Made by a program: the position numbers and the translations under genes. The notes under the pieces are model-generated. The model did no database searches, had not been told where the DNA came from, and saw only the letters and a list, made by a program, of their open reading frames with translations. From Hortaea werneckii (lineage: Eukaryota; Ascomycota; Dothideomycetes; Mycosphaerellales; Teratosphaeriaceae), in contig JBAOKB010000185.1 in assembly GCA_037044905.1 (NCBI GenBank), positions 372,001 to 436,000 on the forward strand: a DNA stretch of 64,000 nt, in the 5' to 3' direction. Positions 43,170 to 53,275 of this stretch are shown in pieces (the stretch's first letter is position 1; each line of letters starts with the position of its first letter).

Positions 43170-44468
43170 ATGACGCCAAACTATTTGTTCCGGGTGTGGT
43201 CGAAGCAGTCGCATGGAACCAATACGCCGACGCTCTTTGCTCCTGCATCAAGATCTGTTGATCTTGATAATGTGTTCAGGCCTCCTGAAATAACGGCACA
43301 GCTAGTCCAAAGTGCATTCGTAGGACGTCCGCTACCCGAATGCCCCTTCATCTTCTTCACCGACTCATCAATCTACGCTCTCCAACTGGCCGCCAAAAAG
43401 AAGGCAGATGGATATGGAGAAATGCAGATAACATGTGTCGACACCAGTACTTCCTGCACTCCAGAAGGTGCTTCAGTCGAGTTCCGCTTGGCAAAGAGCG
43501 TCTTGGACGATTATGGCGCTGTCATGCGGACAAAGCACGATGGATCTGCTCGAGACTACCCCGATGAATATATCACCATCCACCAATCTGTCATATTAGG
43601 GCCTGGATCTACGACGGTTGCGTATGATCGCCTGATTCAGCTTGGCTTGTTCCAACTCTATCCCCATCTCGAAGCGGTAAATCAGAGACGAAGAGTGATG
43701 TGGTATCACAGCATCAATGATCTGCGGGAATATGGCTTCGCAGTGGGTAGGCCGATCAAGGAGTTGTCGAAAGAGAAAATCATTATAGCCGCTCAACTTG
43801 CTGCGTCTTTTACTCCAGCGATCGGGAACAAATATTTGAGTTCAGCGCCAATCCATCTTGTTGCGGCATTTCTTGCCCTCCAGAAGAGGAATGTCGCCGA
43901 GCTCGCTGTATCGGTCTATTTTGAGTGGGATCGGACAATTCCGAGGACGGCAAATGTAGCAAGACAACACTCCAAGCACAACTCCAAGCTGAGCTTGCCT
44001 ACGCCGGCCGACTCGGAAATCAATTCAAACGAACCATTGAAGAGTGGCAAGAAGCGAGCGGCGTCCGTGATCGATCTGACAGAGGATGAACCATCACCGG
44101 CAAAACGTTCGAAGAGAATCTCGACTCCAGTCGTGGATTTGACTCTTGATGAGGAGCCAGATTATGAAGGTTCGAGAGTTGCAGACGCCCGACAATATCA
44201 AGACCTATTGAATGCTCTGGCAGGCAAACGCTTCCGCTTGCAATACCTGGGCGCAAGTGTCCAAATCAATCAGTCTGTGCTCCTGCCAGAAAGAGGTGAA
44301 TGGGAGGCATGGCACCGCCAGAGCAGAGAAGCCTATAGGGCTCAGAAAGTGTACACGGAGAGAATGCCGCGGAGGTATTCCGTGAAGCGAGGGAACAGAA
44401 GGGGTGCTGAGAGAAGTCTGGGTTGGACAAGCCGGAGCAGATGGAGACGTTTCGACCTGGGCCTATGA
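43170..44468 (+). CDS. R-S-E-domain protein with two SUMO-interaction-like motifs
   Basis: 432 residues from the only early in-frame ATG (43170). The amino-terminal domain starts at once: YLFRVWSKQSHGTNT (Arg8), FIFFTDSSIYALQLA (Ser66-Ser67), MQITCVDTS, and YPDEYITIHQSVILGPG (Glu133). This parallels the upstream neighbour (FLYRAS, SWTSSLLFAL, VIDTT, HEWISHH) at similar spacing, so the two probably share a fold and may be diverged duplicates. Residues 290-335 contain two SUMO-interaction-type motifs, VIDLTEDE (300-307) and VVDLTLDEE (321-329), each followed by acidic residues and flanked by basic clusters (KKRA, KRSKR). The tail is Arg-rich. This suggests a nuclear protein that binds SUMO or sumoylated partners; function unknown. 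Confidence 0.65.
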   Translation: MTPNYLFRVWSKQSHGTNTPTLFAPASRSVDLDNVFRPPEITAQLVQSAFVGRPLPECPFIFFTDSSIYALQLAAKKKADGYGEMQITCVDTSTSCTPEGASVEFRLAKSVLDDYGAVMRTKHDGSARDYPDEYITIHQSVILGPGSTTVAYDRLIQLGLFQLYPHLEAVNQRRRVMWYHSINDLREYGFAVGRPIKELSKEKIIIAAQLAASFTPAIGNKYLSSAPIHLVAAFLALQKRNVAELAVSVYFEWDRTIPRTANVARQHSKHNSKLSLPTPADSEINSNEPLKSGKKRAASVIDLTEDEPSPAKRSKRISTPVVDLTLDEEPDYEGSRVADARQYQDLLNALAGKRFRLQYLGASVQINQSVLLPERGEWEAWHRQSREAYRAQKVYTERMPRRYSVKRGNRRGAERSLGWTSRSRWRRFDLGL

Positions 44469-44617
44469 GATTTTGAAGGTGAAATCAAGGTCGTGGGTCG
44501 ATCCGGAAAGCATAGCAGACAGCGTCTAAAGCCAGTGCTCATGTTATCATGATTTTCTGTGGGATACGGCTGAGTCTGTGAGGAGCTTTTCCATAAACTG
44601 TGAAAGGAAGAGCGATG

Positions 44618-46771
44618 CTATAATTGCGACACGAACCCCTCACTCTCCACTTCCCATCCATCTGGCCAATGTCCACCTTCACTACCATCCCAGCCGCCTG
44701 CTAACAAGGCTACCGCCCACAGCAGACTTGCAGCGCCAGGCATATAAGGCGTAGGTACCCTTGCCCCACCTACGTGATATCCAGCATCGTCGAAGGCAAA
44801 GTTGTCGTCTAGTAGCCAGGCTACAGCTTGATCGACGTCTCCCAGTCGAGCAGCATTCATGGATAGGAGTGGAAAGTCCCATCCGAAGCTATATGTGAAA
44901 TTCCACGTCTCGTAGACTTTGTCCCTTGTATTTTGCATGATGGTCAGGTTGAATTGATCAGGCTGAGGAGGTAGCCAGCCATATAGACCTAGCATTGACG
45001 GATGGTCTTCCGTGTAGTCTTCCGTGCTCCACATGTTTTCGATACCTTCGAAGACGACATATGTCTCGTTCTGTACCGGTAAAGGTGCCAGGTGCTCTGC
45101 AACGTGCTTCCAACGCTCGGGTGACTCTTTGCCTTGCCGCGCTTGCCACTCACAAGCGATTGAGAGACCCATCTTCCAATACGCCAGCTCGAAAGCGGTG
45201 TTCATCGTGGCGTTGGGATCAGTATTCTCGCTTGACGGGTACATGGGTGGTCCTAAATCGTACACGCCGGTTGTCTCGTTCCAATATGCGTAGCTTGCCA
45301 TAAACTCGGCAGTGTGCCAAAGTATGTCTGCCCATTTCTCAAGTGTTCGATCATTCGGATGAGAACGGTAGTCTAATTCAGCGAAGTACATTGGGTGAGG
45401 TTGCTGCCATATCAGTAGACTGTTGATCTCACCTGGCGCGCTTCGGCCAGTTGGGTCGCTCATTTTGCCCCACCGCGCACCGTCGTAACCTTGTCGCTGG
45501 GCTCGGTCCAGTGAGGTAGATAGGAACCGCTTGTATACACCTGGAACAGAGCGGTCTTGAAGGGTCCACCTTCCCCAGCGACCCCAATGTCCATTGTGCC
45601 ATAACCACATCTCAGCATGAAATTTGCCATACCAGCCGTTGTTCACCAGACCAGATTCTTGAGGTGGGTCAAAACCAGCCTCGTTTACTGCAAGGATATA
45701 TTGACTCTGCACGATTCGACGCTGAAGCTCGGTGGCGTTAGCGTTGTCTGAGCTGGTCAGGTCGAGGAAAGCACCTTCTTCCCAAAACCACTGCCAGTAG
45801 TGCTGGGATGCTGAGCGAATCAACTCCACGTCGGTAGATATGCGCGTGCCAGTACCATACACGTTATAGAAAGCAGCATCTACCGGCTCTGGTTGATCAT
45901 GGTAAGACACTGTCACTGAGAGTTTGTGGCAGCCTCTGGTGCTCAGGATGTAGCGGTGCGTGCCAGGTATTGGCCCAGACAAAGAGGCATCTTCGTTCCA
46001 GTGTATTGTTGTATAGTAAATCGTTTCGTCCATCATATGCTTGATCGTAGCTTGTCGATGGCTCTGGTGTAGAAGCTCAGTCGTGTGATTTGAGGTCGCA
46101 TTCCAAAGGCCGACGAATGGCGCCTCGAACTTGTTCTTGTCTGTCATGTAAGGGTAATCCAGGAATATTCCAAGGGCACCATCTGCCAACTTTTCTGAAC
46201 TCAGCTCTACGGCAATTGTAGAATACCATGGATCGGCCGTAGTAGTGACTCGAACGTCCGATCCATCCCAAACGAAGCTGGATGTCAATATGCCCGTGTA
46301 CAGATCCAGCGCCTGCTCCGTGCTTTCAACATCCTCTTCCGAGACATCTCTGTCCCCAAACCACAGACCTATTCTGCCCAGATTTACACGATGGGGATTT
46401 GCGATCATCCATTGGCTGATCTCAGCCTCTGCTGGATTCGGCTGAGCATAATTGACCAAACGGTCGTGAGTTACCCAGTCCAGGCCGGTAAAGTCTGATG
46501 GCTGTGTCTGGTTTGGTATGGATGGAAGTGAGCTGTTGTGCCAGCACCAGGACGACAAGGTGTTGTAGGGAAGCCAAGTCTGTAGTCCGGAAACATCGGC
46601 GCCGAAGGCAAAGTTCCCGTTTCCTACCTGCAATGGAGTGGAGTTGGAGGACGAAGTGCGGTATGGGTTGAAGGACTGCACGACAATCTTGCGGTCTATC
46701 ACCGCATATGAAGGGATACTGAACAGTGAGATGATTTCGAACAGTAAGGAAAGCATTCTGAAGCGAGACAT
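44618..46771 (-). CDS. Secreted six-hairpin glycosidase (GH65-like fold)
   Basis: 717 residues, single exon. The ATG at 46771 opens a signal peptide (MSRFRMLSLLFEIISLFS). An ATG 72 bp upstream is possible, but it would bury the signal and contains a GTAAGT donor-like site. The mature protein starts VIDRKIVVQSFNPYR and SNSTPLQVGNGNFAFGADV, the beta-sandwich entry typical of the group. The (alpha/alpha)6 barrel includes GLVNNGWYGKFHAEMWLWHN followed by GHWGRWGRW, whose Glu is a candidate catalytic acid by analogy with GH65-type enzymes. Further blocks are INSLLIWQQPHPMYFAELDY and WNFTYSFGWDFPLL. Many N-X-S/T sequons fit secretion. Fungal proteins like this are usually annotated only as six-hairpin glycosidases; the substrate is unknown. 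Confidence 0.82.
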   Translation of the reverse strand: MSRFRMLSLLFEIISLFSIPSYAVIDRKIVVQSFNPYRTSSSNSTPLQVGNGNFAFGADVSGLQTWLPYNTLSSWCWHNSSLPSIPNQTQPSDFTGLDWVTHDRLVNYAQPNPAEAEISQWMIANPHRVNLGRIGLWFGDRDVSEEDVESTEQALDLYTGILTSSFVWDGSDVRVTTTADPWYSTIAVELSSEKLADGALGIFLDYPYMTDKNKFEAPFVGLWNATSNHTTELLHQSHRQATIKHMMDETIYYTTIHWNEDASLSGPIPGTHRYILSTRGCHKLSVTVSYHDQPEPVDAAFYNVYGTGTRISTDVELIRSASQHYWQWFWEEGAFLDLTSSDNANATELQRRIVQSQYILAVNEAGFDPPQESGLVNNGWYGKFHAEMWLWHNGHWGRWGRWTLQDRSVPGVYKRFLSTSLDRAQRQGYDGARWGKMSDPTGRSAPGEINSLLIWQQPHPMYFAELDYRSHPNDRTLEKWADILWHTAEFMASYAYWNETTGVYDLGPPMYPSSENTDPNATMNTAFELAYWKMGLSIACEWQARQGKESPERWKHVAEHLAPLPVQNETYVVFEGIENMWSTEDYTEDHPSMLGLYGWLPPQPDQFNLTIMQNTRDKVYETWNFTYSFGWDFPLLSMNAARLGDVDQAVAWLLDDNFAFDDAGYHVGGARVPTPYMPGAASLLWAVALLAGGWDGSEGGHWPDGWEVESEGFVSQL

Positions 46772-47383
46772 GATAGGCGCTCGGATAGGTTGCAGAAAGT
46801 GGCATGAATGCCTCTTATTACTTACATCTTTCTTGCCACTCATATATCAAATGCTTCGGGGGGCAATATGCCGAATAGCACAGTTTTTTACTTTTTAATG
46901 ATGAGAAGGCATGTCGATTTACCCGACGTGCGGAGTTGAAGGAGCCTAGATCTGTAAAGTATGGATGATGATGATGCAGGATCAGCAACGGAAAGCTATT
47001 CGCTAGTCGGCAACTCAACCTCCATGACCGCGATGCATTCATTCGCACTTCTGTGACCATCTATCGTGACTGTAAAGACCTGTGCATGCCGAAAAGGACG
47101 GATGGCGACGTTGATAGGGACGCCCAGCGCCTGTCAACCTTTTGTGACATCATTGTTCCGGAAAGGGCAGCCGATAAACATGGGCGCTTTCACTGCTGCT
47201 TTCACCACAGTCTGAAGCAACCACCATGCCCGGGTTGACAACCCTGCTGCATTGTTCCAACCCACACCTGCTCCACACGCGAAGCGATGACTTACCTTCC
47301 TAGGGCCGACGAGTAACACTTCTTATATCCAGCTCATAAGCCATCCGCCTTCTTGGAACAGTTCGCGACAAGAGCTAAGCAAC
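46772..47383. other. Divergent promoter region, glycosidase / Mpv17 protein
   Basis: About 0.6 kb between two divergent genes. No distinct element recognised beyond a short ATG repeat (GATGATGATGATG near 46965). Confidence 0.45.
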
Positions 47384-48130
47384 ATGGCTTTGTCTCCCGT
47401 GCTTCGAGCGACGGTACAGGCAGGGATTCTATCTGCGCTATCTAATATCATTGGACAGCTCATCACTTGCTACAAGTCTCATGTCAGCCTGCCTTGCCTG
47501 TTTACCGCACCATTGTCTCTTCATGCTAATTCAGAACAGGTCCCATACACCATCAATCCTACCGAACTCTTCCAATTCACGCTGTTTTCCGTCCTTGCAT
47601 GCCCACCCAATTTCCTCTGGCAAAGCTGGCTAGAAGGACAATTCCCAGGATACACCGAAGCGCTCGCGCCGACGGAGAAAGAGCGACTAGTAGACGATGC
47701 GGTTTCAGGCAAAAGATCCGGTGCTAGATCAGAGCGTGATCCCGATCAAGTAGCGAAGCGGACCTCAAATAAAGACAGCGGCGCCATGACAGGCAAGAGT
47801 GTAACAGCAGACCCGAAGAAAGCAAGCAAGAAGCTCAACAAGAAGAACACACTCATCAAGTTCTCACTTGACCAGACGATAGGTGCTGGAGTAAATACAG
47901 TGCTCTTTCTAATCGGGCTGCCGCTTCTGCGTGGTCAGACGGACACGAAAATCCTCCAAGATAGGGTCGTTGAGGAGTTTTGGCCCATGATCTACGCTGG
48001 ACAACGGTTATGGCCCGCTGTCAGCGTGCTCCAGTTCACTGTAGTTCCGTTCGAGTACCGACAACTGGTTGGTAGTACCGTCGGCTTAGTATGGGGTGTC
48101 TACTTGAGCTTGATCGCCGGGGGTAAATGA
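47384..48130 (+). CDS. Mpv17/PMP22 family membrane protein
   Basis: Integral membrane protein of the Mpv17/PMP22 family, found in peroxisomal or mitochondrial inner membranes and linked to small-solute permeability. It opens with MALSPVLRATVQAGILSALSNIIGQLI; the family PPNFLWQSWLE block follows. After a Lys/Ser-rich loop come IKFSLDQTIGAGVNTVLFLI and the signature end with FWPMIYAGQRLWPAVSVLQF and VPFEYRQLVGSTVGLVWGVYLS. A 57-nt segment, 47483-47539 (GTCAGC...CTAAT...CAG), is in frame but probably an intron, because its peptide interrupts the family alignment; removal gives a 229-residue protein joining CYKSH to VPYTINPTELFQF. Retention gives 248 residues. The hydrophilic loop of ~70 residues between the halves is longer than in typical members. 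Confidence 0.85.
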   Translation: MALSPVLRATVQAGILSALSNIIGQLITCYKSHVSLPCLFTAPLSLHANSEQVPYTINPTELFQFTLFSVLACPPNFLWQSWLEGQFPGYTEALAPTEKERLVDDAVSGKRSGARSERDPDQVAKRTSNKDSGAMTGKSVTADPKKASKKLNKKNTLIKFSLDQTIGAGVNTVLFLIGLPLLRGQTDTKILQDRVVEEFWPMIYAGQRLWPAVSVLQFTVVPFEYRQLVGSTVGLVWGVYLSLIAGGK

Positions 48131-48756
48131 GATACGTGGTACATGCATAAGGGAGACTTGATTCCGAAAGAGGGGCTGTTTTGATACAATGATAGATCCG
48201 ATAAATGCATGTTCCGTATCCCTGGGGCTGCCTACATGCGCTTTGAGTCTCATTAATGGGTCTATTGGCAGCGTCAACTCCGAGTGAAAAGGTGAACCCT
48301 TTCTCATTGTCTGGTAAATGATCTGCATTTACCTATCAATACCGCCGCAGCAAGCTCAATCGGAAGTTTAGATGCGGGTTCCAAGTCTCCAGGCTAAGAT
48401 GTGATGCGTGTTTTTGGAACACACTGTCTGAAGACTAGGGAACGGAACGAAAGTGTCAGTCCAGCGACTTATAATGTTCATTCAATAATTAAGATCTGTG
48501 CCTCCTGCTCAGGTCTGATCTGCCAGCCTGCAAAGTGCCGAGGGGCTCGATTTTGAATGCCTTAGGCAACTACAGTCGCAGCGGAAAGTGCCCGCTGATA
48601 ACCCGGCGTTTCGTCACCATCGGGACCGTCAACAATCTTTCGGCTTCCACGTAGGCCTGTAAGTAGTTGCCTCATTGCCGCTGCCCAACTCCCTTCAAAT
48701 ATTCCTTTCTATTTCGACGCAGCAGTGAGTCTTGAGAGACTGCGAAGTCAGCCAAA
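48131..48756. other. Intergenic region
   Basis: About 0.63 kb: 3' UTR of the Mpv17-family gene and promoter of UBP6. No motif recognised. Confidence 0.45.
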
Positions 48757-50544
48757 ATGGCGCCGGTGTCTGTCAAAGTCAAACACCAAGGCAAGACATA
48801 CGATGTTGACGTCGATACCGATTCAACGGGCGAGGAGCTCAAGATGCAGCTCTTCTCGCTGACCAACGTCGAGCCTGAAAACCAGAAAGTCCTGGCCGGG
48901 AAGCTAGTCAAGGATGACACCCCTCTCAACTCTCTGGGACTCAAGCCTGGCAAGCTCATCACTCTGATGGGCTCACCTTCAGCAGACGTGGTGATGGAAG
49001 TACCAAAGGAAAAGATGAAGTTCGCGGAAGACATGACAGAGGCAGAGCTCGCTCAGCAAGAGGGTGCTACCCCAGCTGGGTTGCAGAACACTGGCAACAC
49101 CTGCTATGCCAACGCCACTCTACAAACCCTGCGATCGATACCGGAGCTGCAACAGGAGCTGATCAACTACACGCCCGGCGCACAGCCATCAGGACCGTCT
49201 TCTAGCATGTTCACTCCGGACCAGCTAGCACAGTACGGCATCGGCGGGCTAGGCGGTGGCAACGACTTAACCACTGCCTTGCGGGACCTTTACAAGCAGA
49301 TGTCTGAAACGCAGCAGGGCTTTCCACCGATCATGTTTCTTACCACTCTTCGTCAAAAGTTCCCACAATTCGCTGAGCGTGCGAAGAATGGTCACGGCTA
49401 CGCCCAGCAAGACGCTGAAGAAGTCTGGACACAATTGATCCAGACCCTGCACACTTCACTTCAGTTGCCTGAAGGAGAGCGATCAGACGCGCAGCAGCAA
49501 GGGTTCAAAAGCTGGGTAGACAAGTACATGGGAGGCCGATTCGAGGTCACAACGACTTGCGACGACGCACCTGATGAGGAGCCGCAGAAGCAGAAAGACG
49601 AGTTCCACGATTTGAAATGCAACATTCAGGGCGAGACAAATCATCTGGCTGAGGGCATGCGTATTGCGCTGAACGAAAAGCTGGAGAAGAACTCGCCGAC
49701 CCTGGGACGTGCTGCAACCTACACCCGGCAGAGCCGAATTGCTCGCTTGCCGAAGAACCTGCCAATCCACTTGATCCGTTTCTTCTGGCGCAGAGATACG
49801 CAGAAGAAGGCGAAGATCCTAAGGAAGGTGACGTTCCAACATGAGATTGATGTAACGGAATTCTGCACGGACGAGCTGCGGTCTAAGCTCATCCCTGTTC
49901 GCGATCGCCTGCGGGAGGTCAGGAAAGAAGAGGAGGATGTCGAGCGCGCGAAGAAGAGACAGAAAAGGATGCGGAAGGATGCTGAAGATGAGGAGGCAGT
50001 CGGCGGGAAGGTGAGATCCGACGAGCCTATGCAGAAGCGGAAGGAGAAGGAACAGGAGCGGCAGACGAAGGCCACTGGACCGGCGAGCGAGGCTGAATTG
50101 AAGAAGGAGAAGGAGACAGCGCCCAGCAAAGATGACACTGTCATGGGCGGAACGGAAGAGACATACAAGACTGATGAAGAGATCGAGAAGGAGCGCGCTG
50201 CGTCGATCCTGGCTTCGAAGAAAGAGCTGCTTGCGGCTGTGCATCCTGATCTTAAGGCCGATCCTACCTCAAACCAGACTGGACTTTACGAGCTCAGAGC
50301 TGTGGTGACGCATCAGGGTTCTTCCGCAGACAGTGGGCACTACACTGCTTACGTGAAGAAGACTGCCGCGCCGGGCAAGGCCGAAGACGGCAAGTGGTGG
50401 TGGTTCAATGACGAAAAGGTTCAGGAGGTGGAGAGTGAGAAGATTGAGACGCTTGCTGGTGGTGGAGAGAGTCACTCGGCGCTCATCCTGCTGTACAGGT
50501 CAGTAGAGCTGCCTACGATCGATGAGAATGGCACCAAGGCTTAA
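48757..50544 (+). CDS. UBP6: Proteasome-associated deubiquitinase UBP6/USP14
   Basis: Ubiquitin-specific protease that binds the proteasome base and trims ubiquitin chains. 595 residues, one exon, strong start context (GCCAAAATGG). An amino-terminal ubiquitin-like domain (1-75; VSVKVKHQGKTYDVDVDTDS) docks to the proteasome. The Cys box is AGLQNTGNTCYANATLQTLR with nucleophile Cys116. The QQDAEEVWTQLI block follows. The His box is SSADSGHYTAYVKK with His528, and GKWWWFNDEKVQEV is the last USP block. Between the boxes, about residues 385-500 form a Lys/Glu-rich, probably coiled insert that makes the protein longer than yeast Ubp6 (about 500 residues). All catalytic elements are intact. Confidence 0.96.
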   Translation: MAPVSVKVKHQGKTYDVDVDTDSTGEELKMQLFSLTNVEPENQKVLAGKLVKDDTPLNSLGLKPGKLITLMGSPSADVVMEVPKEKMKFAEDMTEAELAQQEGATPAGLQNTGNTCYANATLQTLRSIPELQQELINYTPGAQPSGPSSSMFTPDQLAQYGIGGLGGGNDLTTALRDLYKQMSETQQGFPPIMFLTTLRQKFPQFAERAKNGHGYAQQDAEEVWTQLIQTLHTSLQLPEGERSDAQQQGFKSWVDKYMGGRFEVTTTCDDAPDEEPQKQKDEFHDLKCNIQGETNHLAEGMRIALNEKLEKNSPTLGRAATYTRQSRIARLPKNLPIHLIRFFWRRDTQKKAKILRKVTFQHEIDVTEFCTDELRSKLIPVRDRLREVRKEEEDVERAKKRQKRMRKDAEDEEAVGGKVRSDEPMQKRKEKEQERQTKATGPASEAELKKEKETAPSKDDTVMGGTEETYKTDEEIEKERAASILASKKELLAAVHPDLKADPTSNQTGLYELRAVVTHQGSSADSGHYTAYVKKTAAPGKAEDGKWWWFNDEKVQEVESEKIETLAGGGESHSALILLYRSVELPTIDENGTKA

Positions 50545-50982
50545 GTGCGAAGGGGACCGTGCAAGGATTATCGCAGGATCACAGGCAATGTCTGCGCTCG
50601 TAAGTAGTGCCAGGCAGCATTAATCAAGGATCAAAGACTGCATGAGTCAATGATACACGATACAGCATGATTAGCATCGCAACTCCTCCACGGCAGGGAA
50701 AATGCTACTGGGGTAAGGGGGGAGAGATTTTCATCAAAGTTATCACGTGCGCTTGGCCTGAGGCTTCGATTCTGACATGACTTACAAACGCCCTATTGAC
50801 CTCACATCACGCTCCTGCTTCAGCTTCGGGAAGCGTCTCCCATGTTTCATACCTCATCTCGTCCGTTTCCCCTCGCAGCTTCTCCAGCAACTCCTATCCC
50901 TACTGCTGCTACTACACAGCGCTCAAGCGCGGGCATCTCCTGTTTCGATATACCCCTAATCGCCAGGCAGCAAAGCGTCAAG
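50545..50982. other. Intergenic region, UBP6 / REC8
   Basis: About 0.44 kb between two plus-strand genes: UBP6 3' UTR and the REC8 promoter. A pyrimidine-rich stretch (about 50800-50935) lies directly upstream of the REC8 start. No gene called. Confidence 0.45.
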
Positions 50983-53275
50983 ATGTTCTACTCCCATGAG
51001 GGTACTGTCCAAACCTTCACACGTCTTTTGCGCGTCGCGGGCGCGTCATTCAGACCTTACTGACACATACAATAGTCCTGACCAACCGCAAGTATGGCGT
51101 CGCTACCGTCTGGCTCGTCGCCACGCTCGGCAGCAAGTCCGCACTTAAACGCGTTTCGCGCAAAGCTATCCTGGACGTGGACGTGCAGAAGGCCTGCGAG
51201 ACCATCGGGGAGCCAGAAGCGCCTATGGCGTTGAGATTGAGCAGCAATCTTCTGTAATACATCAGTTCTCTTTTCACAAGGCATCGATGTTGCTGACACG
51301 TGGTTCAGGTATGGTGTCGCACGCGTGTACAACCAACAGTGCGGATACGTTCTGAATGACGCGGAGACGGCGAAGAACCAGATGCGAGCCATGTTCAAGA
51401 CGATGAAGATCAGCGGTCTAGAGGACGAGGGAGGTCACAAGGGACGGTATGATCTCTAACCAGCCGGCATTGGCTTGAGCTTGATACTGACAGCAAGAAC
51501 CAGCTCCGACCAGCTTGTGCTGCAAGAGGACCCAAACTTCCTCCCCGACTTCGATCTCCTGCCTGTCGACCTTGACCAGCTCAATCTCGACGTTAGCACG
51601 TTGGCGGAAGATTCCTTGCGCTCTACTCTGTCGCCTCACAACTCTCAGATATCGCTCAGCTCTCAGCCTGTCGGCGGTTTGCCAATTCGTGGTGTCTCCA
51701 GCTCAGCTGGCGGCGGGTCAATCGCGGGTGGCAGAGCTTTCAGCGCGGGAGATGGCTCTGGGTATGGTGCAAGAGCTGATCCGGCTGTCATGCTGGAAGA
51801 CGACTTTTTTGAAGTTGCGCCGGATGGCACGATGCTGTTCAGCGATGCCAGACAGCCAGTCGGACCAGTTGCGGGCGCTGATCGGACGGATCTGGGCAGT
51901 GTGAGCTCTCAAATTAGGCGTGAGCACGCAGGCGGGCGGGCAGGGCAAGATCTAGTGAGTACAACCGCCTCTGAGGAATGGATAAGTTGCTAATGCTACG
52001 CAGCTCGGCCAGCCGGATGATGATGGTTTCATCCCCATGCAAGACGACTACGAACTAGGGCATGACGCTCAAGCGTTTCCACCTCGCCAGCAAGCGTTGC
52101 AAGACAATGAGGAGTACATTACTTCCGAAACGGTCGAGGCGCCCATGCGCCGCCGTCAAAAGCCTTCACCTAAGATCATCGCACCAGACACTACCCTCGA
52201 ACTTCGCAATGGCGACCTCGCGCGCTGGAATACCGACTACGTTGCCAACATGCAGGAAGCACTTCGTCACAAGCTCTCTGCCCGGGCTACGACCATCGCC
52301 AAAAAGAACGCTGAGCATTGGATCCTAGGCAACGCCTCGCTCAGTGCTTTCTACGAATCAGACCGCCTCGTCAGGCTTCCGGGCCCGCTCGAGATGTTCT
52401 CCGGTGCCAAGCTTCTCGAGACGTTCACTGGCCTTCAACTAAGGGCTGGTGGTGAGAAGCGTGATCGTCAGGCTTCTACAGGCCGGGATGACCAGGCTGA
52501 GGGCCCATTGCGCAAGCGCTCTCGTGGTATCGAGCCGTCTTCTGATGAGCTGGGTCGTGGCGCAGACGAGTTTGGTGACGGATACATGCCGACGGCGGGA
52601 GATGATTACACTGGCATGGGCATAGAACAAGGCCGAGAAGCTCCTACTCCGCTCGACGAACGCCACCTGTCGAGTACCTTTCCATGGAACCAAAGCGCCG
52701 GCTCCAGGCGTCCTACAAGCGTCTTCGGCTCCGCTTCTCTCCCCGGTACTCATCAGCCTGCACCCGGTGGCGGCCTTGCCAGCCGTCGCGGTAGCCGTCT
52801 ACAGACCGCCTCGCCTCTTCTCGGCTGCGGTTTACCAGACACAGACACCGATCAGCTCCCACATATGGACATGCGCAGCGACCTAGGCGGTCTCGACGAC
52901 CTCGCGATGACCGGGCTCGAGGATTTCGAGCTCTACGGGCCCGCAGCTCAAGTCGACACCCAGACCGCCACGCAGTCGCAGTGGCAGCGCGCAGCCCTGG
53001 ACTCGGAATCTACTAATTTCTTTTCCTTCGTCCAGACCGCCATCGCGGAAGCGGACGAAGCGAGAGCTGCTGCTGCGCTGGGTGACGAGGAGATGGAGGA
53101 GATGGATGGTACCGTCGAGTTCGCGACGTTGCTTCCGTCGGAACACAATACCAACATTGTTGCCGCTCAAGGGCTCCTTCACGTCTTGGCTCTTGGGACG
53201 AAGCATCTGCTCAATGTGCAGCAGAAGGAGGCGTTTGGTCCTATCGTTCTGAGACCAATCGACTCCACGGTTTGA
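50983..53275 (+). CDS. REC8: Meiotic cohesin kleisin REC8
   Basis: Kleisin subunit of meiotic cohesin, holding sister chromatids together through meiosis I. Five exons: 50983-51001, 51076-51253, 51309-51446, 51504-51954 and 52004-53275; 685 residues. The first exon is only 19 bp (MFYSHE). Introns are 74, 55, 57 and 49 bp. The amino-terminal Rad21/Rec8 domain reads FYSHEVLTNRKYGVATVWLV, LGSKSALKRVSRKAI, ACETIGEPEAPMALRLSSNL and YGVARVYNQQCGYVL. The middle is disordered and Ser/Gly/Asp-rich, with candidate separase-type sites not resolved. The carboxy-terminal winged helix is VEFATLLPSEHNTNIVAAQG and LLHVLALGTKHLLNVQQ. Rec8 is preferred over Rad21/Scc1 from the amino-terminal sequence (ATLGSK, PEAPMALRLS). 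Its intactness suggests the organism retains a meiotic programme. Confidence 0.9.
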
